Source: UBA6168 sp964442355
GTDB taxonomy: Bacteria > Bacteroidota > Bacteroidia > Chitinophagales > Saprospiraceae
DNA: 58,596 nucleotides
NCBI GenBank assembly: GCA_964442355.1
Contig: CAYTZS010000007.1
Location: forward strand, 1-58,596
Direction of reading: 5' to 3'
Part shown: one piece after another, positions 53,156-58,596 of the stretch
How the letters are laid out: every line of letters starts with the position of its first letter
Numbering within the stretch: position 1 is the first letter of the stretch
Notes under the pieces: model-generated
The model's database searches: none
What the model saw: the letters and a program-made list of their open reading frames with translations, nothing else
Told to the model about the DNA's origin: nothing
Translations under genes and position numbers: made by a program

Positions 53156-53857
53156 TCAAATCAACTGTCGTCCCTGCCAAGTCCCTACCGAGTGGTAGGG
53201 CTGAAATCGCACGAACATTTCCTCTTTGTACCAATCTAATTGGCGGGTCTTCTCGATGGCAACCCGGTGCTCGGCGCTTTGATAAGCAAATGCCTTCAAG
53301 GAGTCGAGGTTGTTCCAAAGGCTGAACGTGGCCATTTGCACCAGCGGCGCCTCGCCAATGCCCTTGGTGAAAAGCAATCCTGAGCAACCTGCTGCTATTG
53401 GTTTTTGAGATGTGGGCACATAGCGCCAGAAATCGGCCATACGCCGCCAGCGGATGGTGGCACGGGTGATTACAGCGATGAGCGGGTTGTTCTCGTCTAG
53501 GTCGGACGATGGCGTGAACGGGTTGCCACCCGACCAAAGGCCCTTGGATTGACGTGTGCGCAGGAAGACCGTCCATTGCTCGGTACTGTGTGCCTGAAAT
53601 GCAAGGTAAACTTGGCTTTTTTCAAAAAAATCCTGCGCCGCTGCCTCCTCCGACCAGACGCCGAGCAGGGCGTACACCTCCCAGTCTGGCAGCGGATTGA
53701 AGCCGTCGCCCTTGCCACTGCCCATTAGTTTGTAAAATAGCAACCCAGGAATGCGCTGGAGTGGTGCGTGTGCGAACTGCATTTGGCCAAAGGCCCAGAG
53801 CCTGCCAGATAGGGTGGGGTAGCGAAAAAAGGTAAGGGTCGTAATGGATTTTGACAT
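53156..53857 (-). CDS. Spheroidene monooxygenase-like protein (CrtA family)
   Basis: A 233-residue protein of the CrtA family, heme-containing enzymes that introduce a keto group next to the psi-end of acyclic or monocyclic carotenoids. Visible features include TLTFFRYPTLSGRLWAFGQM, FYKLMGSGKGDGFNPLPDW, YALLGVWSEEAAAQDFF, RATIRWRRMADFWRYVP, then SGLLFTKGIGEAPLVQMATF and a late WYKEEMFVRF, the region expected to bind heme. It converges with the methyltransferase gene. Together with CrtD, CruF and CrtY it suggests a 2'-keto, 1'-hydroxy monocyclic carotenoid. Confidence 0.85.
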   Translation of the reverse strand: MSKSITTLTFFRYPTLSGRLWAFGQMQFAHAPLQRIPGLLFYKLMGSGKGDGFNPLPDWEVYALLGVWSEEAAAQDFFEKSQVYLAFQAHSTEQWTVFLRTRQSKGLWSGGNPFTPSSDLDENNPLIAVITRATIRWRRMADFWRYVPTSQKPIAAGCSGLLFTKGIGEAPLVQMATFSLWNNLDSLKAFAYQSAEHRVAIEKTRQLDWYKEEMFVRFQPYHSVGTWQGRQLI

Positions 53858-54026
53858 GCTGTTATAATGCTGTTTTGTGTTTTTGGTTGCCGCCTTGTTT
53901 AATATTTGATAAAAAAGAGTTCAACAAAAAGGTATTGCTTAAAAACCATTTAAAAATAAAGCTGTTAGGCAGGCAACCTTTTGGGCAACGCTCGCACATA
54001 GGTTTCTCAATATAAATGTTGTGGCA

Positions 54027-54563
54027 ATGACAGATGAACTTCTCGTAAACGGCTGTTTGAGGGAAGACCCCCGATTTCAGCAGACTTTGTACGAAAAATA
54101 CAAGGTTGAGATGTTCATGCTTTGCCTGCGTTATGCAAAAAACCGTGCGGAGGCTTAAGATTTCCTTCAAGATGGGTTCATGCAAGTATTCAAGGACTTG
54201 CGCCAATTTGACACGGGCAAGGGCTCGTTACAAGGTTGGGTACGCAAGGTAGTGCTGAACAAAGTGCTACAGCAATTGCGAAAAAAGAAATTGCAGTTCG
54301 CCAACGCAGATATTGCAGACTATGCGAACTTGCTGCCTGAAGGCGAGACCATTATATCTATGCTGTCGGCAAAGGAAATCGTACAGTTGATACAGGAATT
54401 GCCCGAAGGGTACAGAACCGTTTTCAATCTTTACATGGTGGAGGGGTACTCGCACCAAGAGATTGCAGACAGTTTCAATATTTCGGTCAATACCTCAAAG
54501 ACGCAGTTGCATAAAGCCAGGCTGGCACTTCAGCATAAAGTCACGAATTTAGTTTCAGCTTGA
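54027..54563 (+). pseudogene. ECF RNA polymerase sigma factor with in-frame TAA
   Basis: A full-length frame from ATG 54027 would encode a ~178-residue sigma-70 family ECF factor. It begins MTDELLVNGCLREDPRFQQT, then LYEKYKVEMFMLCLRYAKN, and codon 44 is TAA (54156-54158), exactly where the family has Glu in AEDFLQDGFMQVF. The rest is intact: region 2 (FKDLRQFDTGKGSLQGWVRK), then region 4 (LPEGYRTVFNLYMVEGYSHQ and NISVNTSKTQLHKAR). One G-to-T change (GAA to TAA) explains the break. A restart at ATG 54180 would lose part of region 2. It is either a recent pseudogene or a sequence error; no decay elsewhere favours a very recent event or an artefact. Confidence 0.8.
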
Positions 54564-54569
54564 AATTAC

Positions 54570-56030
54570 ATGAGCAACGAGCATAAAAACACAGAAGAAA
54601 TACGGCGTCTGCTTCAGGAAAAGCTTGCGTCGAAGGAGCCTGCCGAAGAGGGTTGGAACGTACCGTCGGGAGGGGTTTGGTCGGGTATTTCGGAGGAATT
54701 GGGTGCGAATCGGACTGCTGTTAAGTCGAGCAATAAATCTTTATGGTACTTGGTGGGCATTAGTGCAATCTTGGCGGTTTTGCTCATTCGGGAGTGTTCA
54801 CACAGGCAGGAGGTGAACCAAATGCGCCAAGAAATCCAGCAAGTTCGGCAAGAATGCGAGGAAAAACAGAGCTCCCGGAAAGATAGCCGTTCGGAAAATA
54901 GCGATGCGGCAGGCAGGTTGGCGATGGGTGCTGCTCCCGTTGGTTTGTCCGATGATAAGCTTGCGAAGCCGCAAATTTTGACCCCTCAGCCGCAAGTTCC
55001 CATTCTGAAATCTTCTTTTCCAAAACCAATTCAATCTTTTAATAGTGCTGGTCAATCATCAGAAACGACCTCAATGTTCGTATTCGGTCAGGCGCAACCA
55101 ACCTCCAGCACAAAGGAACAACACTCAGTTGCAGGCATTGGATTTGAGCAAGGTAGCACATCGGAATTAACACAATTGCCAACATTGGCTTTGTCAATGT
55201 TGACCACTGATTCGAAACCTCCAAGTCACAAAATTCATCTCCCCAAACCGGGAGGAAATGCATTGCCTTTCGCAATTTTAGGAAGCTTTCAGGCAGGGTT
55301 GGCACTCACTGGCAATCGCCTTTCTGGTGAAAAGCCAGCGATAATAAGCAACCAACAACCGTTGACTGCTTGGCGGGCTGGCATCGGTTTGGAGGGTGTC
55401 ATCAACCGCCACTGGTCGGTGCTGACTGGTGTTGAGTACACCCATTCCCGCATTGAAACGGAGTACCAACTGCAAGTGCCGTTTACCCACAACGGTGAGT
55501 TCCAGCATGACGACGGCAATTTTGACAACCAATACAATCACTCGCTGCCGTCTGCTTTGGGCAATTATCCAGCCCAGTTCGTGCTGACTCGTGCCAGCGA
55601 CGCTACCATCCATGAAGGTGACCTGATGGATTTGGAATTGCATATCCGGCAGCAGACTCGATTCTTCAGTTTGCCGCTGCAACTGCGCTACGGATTTGGC
55701 AAGCACCGTTGGCAGCTTGGCTCCAAAGCTGGGGTCGTTGCCAACTATGTGTTGGGTGTGTCTTCCGAGATGCCGACGCTTATTCCGCACCACGAGGCCA
55801 TCCACCAGCGGCACACCTCCATTGGTACCCCTTCCCGCGCTGACCTCCAAAAATGGACGTTGGACTATACCCTCGGCCTCGACCTACGCTATCAATTGAC
55901 AAACCGCTTCGGGCTATTCCTCAATGGCACTTACCAACAAGGAATGACGCCCGTTTATCAGAGCGATATTGTGAAAAACTACCTCCATGCGTGGAACTTG
56001 GGTGCCGGGCTGCATTTCCAAATTTGGTAA
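54570..56030 (+). CDS. Membrane protein with anti-sigma-like N-terminus and outer-membrane barrel-like C-terminus
   Basis: A 486-residue protein six bases behind the sigma gene. The N-terminal ~45 residues contain the W-P-W pattern (GWNVPSGGVWSGISEEL) found in proteins paired with Bacteroidota ECF sigma factors, then a single membrane helix (LWYLVGISAILAVLLI) and a coiled coil (QMRQEIQQVRQECEEK). A Ser/Pro-rich linker leads to a ~220-residue domain with alternating strands (WRAGIGLEGVINRHWSVLTG, ending LGAGLHFQIW) like an outer-membrane beta-barrel. It may be the sigma regulator or a target gene product; the topology of helix plus barrel is odd. Confidence 0.72.
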   Translation: MSNEHKNTEEIRRLLQEKLASKEPAEEGWNVPSGGVWSGISEELGANRTAVKSSNKSLWYLVGISAILAVLLIRECSHRQEVNQMRQEIQQVRQECEEKQSSRKDSRSENSDAAGRLAMGAAPVGLSDDKLAKPQILTPQPQVPILKSSFPKPIQSFNSAGQSSETTSMFVFGQAQPTSSTKEQHSVAGIGFEQGSTSELTQLPTLALSMLTTDSKPPSHKIHLPKPGGNALPFAILGSFQAGLALTGNRLSGEKPAIISNQQPLTAWRAGIGLEGVINRHWSVLTGVEYTHSRIETEYQLQVPFTHNGEFQHDDGNFDNQYNHSLPSALGNYPAQFVLTRASDATIHEGDLMDLELHIRQQTRFFSLPLQLRYGFGKHRWQLGSKAGVVANYVLGVSSEMPTLIPHHEAIHQRHTSIGTPSRADLQKWTLDYTLGLDLRYQLTNRFGLFLNGTYQQGMTPVYQSDIVKNYLHAWNLGAGLHFQIW

Positions 56031-56072
56031 ACCTTCTTGCTGTTGGCCCGTTTCAATCCCAAACATTTCCGC

Positions 56073-56783
56073 ATGAGTTTCTTGACCGCTGAATGGCGAA
56101 AACTGTCCCTCGCCAATTATGAGGTGAGCCCCGAACTGCTGCAACCCTATCTGCCACATGGCACCGAACTCGATATTTGGAATGGGCGATGCTATGTGAG
56201 CTTGGTGGGTTTTATGTTCAAAAACGTAAAGCTGCTGGGTGTTTCCGTGCCTTTCCACACCAATTTTGAGGAAGTTAATCTTCGGTTCTATGTCCGCCAC
56301 AAGTCCAACGGAGAGTGGCGGCGTGGAGTGGTTTTCATCAGCGAACTGGTGCCTAAAATAGCCATTGCCTTTGTAGCCAATACAATTTACAGGGAGCATT
56401 ACGAAGCAGTTCCAATGCGCCATTCATGGAGAAACGATGGACAGTCCCAAACCATCGAATATAGCTGGAAAAAGCAGGGTCGCTGGCATTCTTTCCACCT
56501 TGAAGCGGCTACACAACCAATGCCTATGCCGCCCGGAAGCGAGGCCGAGTTCATCACAGAACATTTTTGGGGCTACGCCAAATATGCTGAAACCCAAACC
56601 AACGAGTACCAAGTCACTCACCCTCGCTGGGAAGTTTATGCCGTGAAAAACCATTCGGTAGACGTTGATTTCGGTGCGTTGTATGGAAACCAGTTTGCCA
56701 TCCTAAACCAGCTTACTCCCACCTCAGTTATGCTTGCCGAAGGCTCCGAAATAACGGTAGAGACAAAGCGAAGGCTTGGTTGA
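56073..56783 (+). CDS. DUF2071 (YqjF-like) protein
   Basis: A 236-residue soluble protein of the DUF2071 family. The ATG at 56073 gives the typical start MSFLTAEWRKLSLANYEV; a TTG at 56037 would lengthen it. Motifs include LLQPYLPHGTELDIWNGRCY, VSLVGFMFKNVKLLGV, NFEEVNLRFYVRHK and a late HPRWEVYAV. Function unknown; members are common in Bacteroidota and Bacilli. It follows the barrel-like gene by 42 bp. Confidence 0.85.
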   Translation: MSFLTAEWRKLSLANYEVSPELLQPYLPHGTELDIWNGRCYVSLVGFMFKNVKLLGVSVPFHTNFEEVNLRFYVRHKSNGEWRRGVVFISELVPKIAIAFVANTIYREHYEAVPMRHSWRNDGQSQTIEYSWKKQGRWHSFHLEAATQPMPMPPGSEAEFITEHFWGYAKYAETQTNEYQVTHPRWEVYAVKNHSVDVDFGALYGNQFAILNQLTPTSVMLAEGSEITVETKRRLG

Positions 56784-56933
56784 AACGTCGGTGCGAAATC
56801 GGATAAATCCTTTTTTTCACAAAGCAAACCTTGCAAGCATCTACCTTTTGCGGTTGTTCATACAGCAAATAGGCTATGCCCAAGACTTCAATCCTATGCT
56901 AGACGCCAATCCCAACTATGGTGGCGTGGTTTG

Positions 56934-57908
56934 CTATGCCTCCGGCAATAAGTTTGAACTTCTCACGGCCAATTCCTCCGCCATTGCCAGCCCTGACAAG
57001 TAGGCCCCTTCCACATTTCCTATGCCGAAGCCATCGCCACCAAAGAGCAATGGGACAGTCGTTTGCGCATTAAAAAACGGCGCTGGATACCGCTCATAGG
57101 CCAAGCTGTACCGCCAGCGATGCATTTGCCAATCCACGACGGAGGCGGGCTGAAGGTATTCCGAGACGGCTTCCAGCATCAACTGGCCAGCGGCCAACAG
57201 GTCGCCGTCAATGTGCTGGCGGCTGAAATCAGGCGAAGCATGTAGCGTCACGGAGGGGAGCTTGGAAATGCCTTTTTGCTGGTTGTCGGCAAGCCAGCTT
57301 ATTATGGGATGGTTGAGTTGGAGGCCACCGGGCGGTGGTATGCTGGATGGCGAATCAAGCGTGGCCAGCAGCGCCAAGCAGGGGTGGTAAGCGATTTGGT
57401 GGAGCGGGTTTTCGGGTAAATGGAGGCCGCTTCTTGCCAAAAGTTCGAGGGCCTGCGGGGCAGGGATGGTCACAATCAATGCCGATGCAGCATAGGTGGC
57501 TGAATCGTCTGTAATCACCTGCCACGTATCACCATTTTCTTCGATTTTCACTAGTGTTTTTCCATTGAGCACGGTGCATTTTTCGGCCAGCAGCTTCGGC
57601 ACGGCGTTCATTCCTGAGGTGCCAACCCAACGGAGATGCTTGGTGTCGGTAATGGCAGGCCACCATTCCTTAACCGTACCTTGCACGACTGCACCGCTCA
57701 CAAATTCTTGAAAATCAGGCGTCTTTGCGGAAAAAAATTGGGCACCGTGGTCAAAAACAGCTTCACCTACCCGACGGGTAGCCATGCGCCCACCCAAGCC
57801 CCTGCCTTTGTCCAAGACAATAGCGGGAATATTTGCTGCCGCCAAACGCTGCGCAGCAGACAATCCCGCTATGCCTGCGCCGATGATGAGAACTGGGTTT
57901 GCCGTCAT
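56934..57908 (-). CDS. Renalase-like FAD/NAD(P)-dependent oxidoreductase
   Basis: A 324-residue flavoprotein related to renalase and amine-oxidase-type enzymes. The N-terminal FAD motif is VLIIGAGIAGLSAAQRLAAA, then VLDKGRGLGGRMATRR and FDHGAQFFSAKTPDF, the renalase-type signature. The C-terminus has RWRYSLAYERYPAP and FGGDGFGIGNVEGAYLSGLA. The physiological substrate is unknown (bacterial renalases oxidise misfolded dihydronicotinamides). It is divergent from the last gene, sharing a 70-bp gap. Confidence 0.88.
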   Translation of the reverse strand: MTANPVLIIGAGIAGLSAAQRLAAANIPAIVLDKGRGLGGRMATRRVGEAVFDHGAQFFSAKTPDFQEFVSGAVVQGTVKEWWPAITDTKHLRWVGTSGMNAVPKLLAEKCTVLNGKTLVKIEENGDTWQVITDDSATYAASALIVTIPAPQALELLARSGLHLPENPLHQIAYHPCLALLATLDSPSSIPPPGGLQLNHPIISWLADNQQKGISKLPSVTLHASPDFSRQHIDGDLLAAGQLMLEAVSEYLQPASVVDWQMHRWRYSLAYERYPAPFFNAQTTVPLLFGGDGFGIGNVEGAYLSGLAMAEELAVRSSNLLPEA

Positions 57909-57978
57909 ATTGATATTTAATTTTACCTTGTATTTTTACTCTCGCTAACATATTACGCCAAGCCTTGTTTACAAACAC

Positions 57979-58596
57979 ATGAAAATACTCCTCACTGGCG
58001 CAAACGGTTATATTGGCCAACGATTGCTTCCCGTACTGCTCGAACAAGGGCACATCGTCTATTGCTGCGTTCGAAACCGAAAGCGGTTCGAGGGCCAAAC
58101 GCATGAACGTATCCAAATCATCGAGGTTGATTTTCTGAACCCAGCGCCTGATGCAGCATTTCCATCGGACCTCGACGTGGCGTTTTTCCTAATCCACTCC
58201 ATGAGCAGCAAGGGCGATTTTGCAAGCAAAGAATCTGCCACCGCCTTGAATTTCAGCAAGCTGGTACAGGTCACGCAATGTCGTCAGGTTGTTTATTTGA
58301 GCGGCATCGTGAACGAAGCCGAGCTTTCCGACCACCTCAGCAGCCGTTTTGAAGTGGAAAAAATTCTGCGGAACGGCAAGGTTCCCGTTACCGTGCTTCG
58401 GGCGGGCATCATAGTGGGTTCAGGTAGCGCCTCATTTGAAATCATCCGTGATTTGGTGGAAAAGCTACCCATCATGATTGCCCCAAAATGGCTCGAAACA
58501 CTTTGCCAGCCCATCAGCATCCGCAACGTCGTGCAGTTTCTGGCCGGGGTGATAGGTAGGGAAGACACCTATAACCATGACTTCGACATCGGCGGC
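57979..58596 (+). CDS. NAD(P)-binding Rossmann-fold protein, truncated by window end
   Basis: The frame opens at ATG 57979 and is still open at 58596 (206 codons). It starts MKILLTGANGYIGQRLLPVL, the glycine-rich NAD(P) motif of NmrA/extended-SDR proteins, with FFLIHSMSSKGDFASKESAT, VVYLSGIV and RAGIIVGSGSASFEIIRDLV further on. This pattern resembles the N-terminal part of larger DUF2867 proteins, but the rest lies outside the window. Divergent from the renalase-like gene. Confidence 0.82.
   Translation, partial: MKILLTGANGYIGQRLLPVLLEQGHIVYCCVRNRKRFEGQTHERIQIIEVDFLNPAPDAAFPSDLDVAFFLIHSMSSKGDFASKESATALNFSKLVQVTQCRQVVYLSGIVNEAELSDHLSSRFEVEKILRNGKVPVTVLRAGIIVGSGSASFEIIRDLVEKLPIMIAPKWLETLCQPISIRNVVQFLAGVIGREDTYNHDFDIGG

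Noticed and set aside
56776..57003. A 75-codon plus-strand frame after the DUF2071 gene
   Set aside because: It begins at TTG inside the end of DUF2071 and runs into the antisense of the renalase-like gene; no motif or conserved look.

Overview
The window looks like a chromosomal segment of a Bacteroidota bacterium, most likely a Saprospiria-type organism (Lewinella/Haliscomenobacter-like). The phylum call rests on two secreted proteins with type IX secretion C-terminal sorting domains (137..1693 and 44452..48657), TAnnTTTG-type -7 promoter boxes, a sulfite reductase with a C-terminal HEPN-like extension, and DUF families typical of the phylum (DUF5916, DUF3667, DUF4397, DUF6435). The genus-level guess is inference. 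No rRNA, tRNA, CRISPR array or transposase was seen.

Region 1 (1..3195) holds a secreted M28 peptidase, a small exported protein of unknown function and a CvpA-like membrane protein. Region 2 (3248..8201) is a sulfate-assimilation operon: sulfite reductase, uroporphyrinogen-III methyltransferase and precorrin-2 dehydrogenase for its siroheme, and APS/PAPS reductase. It is preceded by two tandem short ORFs, each with a run of cysteine codons and each followed by a strong intrinsic terminator. I read this as a double cysteine-responsive attenuator. Region 3 (8258..12737) holds a YkgJ-type cysteine-cluster protein, an exported sugar-phosphate isomerase/epimerase-like protein and a large DUF5916 outer-membrane protein.

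Region 4 (13078..36492) is a complete-looking, single-orientation extracellular contractile injection system (eCIS) of about 23 kb: DUF4255 cap/terminator, unknown protein, one sheath, two tube proteins, DUF5908, LysM hub protein, VgrG-like spike, PAAR tip, gp25, two large baseplate proteins, a large baseplate- or fibre-like protein, tape-measure protein, a cargo cassette and the AAA+ ATPase. There is no capsid, portal or terminase and there are no TssJLM membrane genes, so it is neither a prophage nor a canonical T6SS. The cargo cassette has three parts: a 1048-residue DUF4157 protein ending in an RNase A-like toxin domain, a tiny AT-rich gene that looks like its immunity gene, and a second cargo protein with an HExxH motif. 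The two cargo proteins share an N-terminal FF..FF pattern that could be a loading signal.

Region 5 (36627..44288) is housekeeping: RNase HII, 2-oxoglutarate dehydrogenase E1, a DUF3667 membrane protein, an SDR protein without the catalytic tyrosine, a DUF6435 small protein, a photolyase/cryptochrome and a small conserved protein. Region 6 (44452..48657) is a giant secreted DUF4397 protein made of six exact-period 645-bp repeats. Region 7 (48909..53857) is a carotenoid cluster (crtD-, cruF-, crtY- and crtA-like genes with a methyltransferase in the middle). Region 8 (54027..58596) contains an ECF sigma factor gene interrupted by an in-frame TAA, a membrane protein with an outer-membrane-barrel-like C-terminus, a DUF2071 protein, a renalase-like FAD protein and the start of an NAD(P)-binding protein that runs off the window.

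Across the window, six intergenic spaces are filled by long imperfect palindromes built from short repeated words. In five of them the palindrome ends just before the next start codon. The words differ between sites but the architecture is the same.
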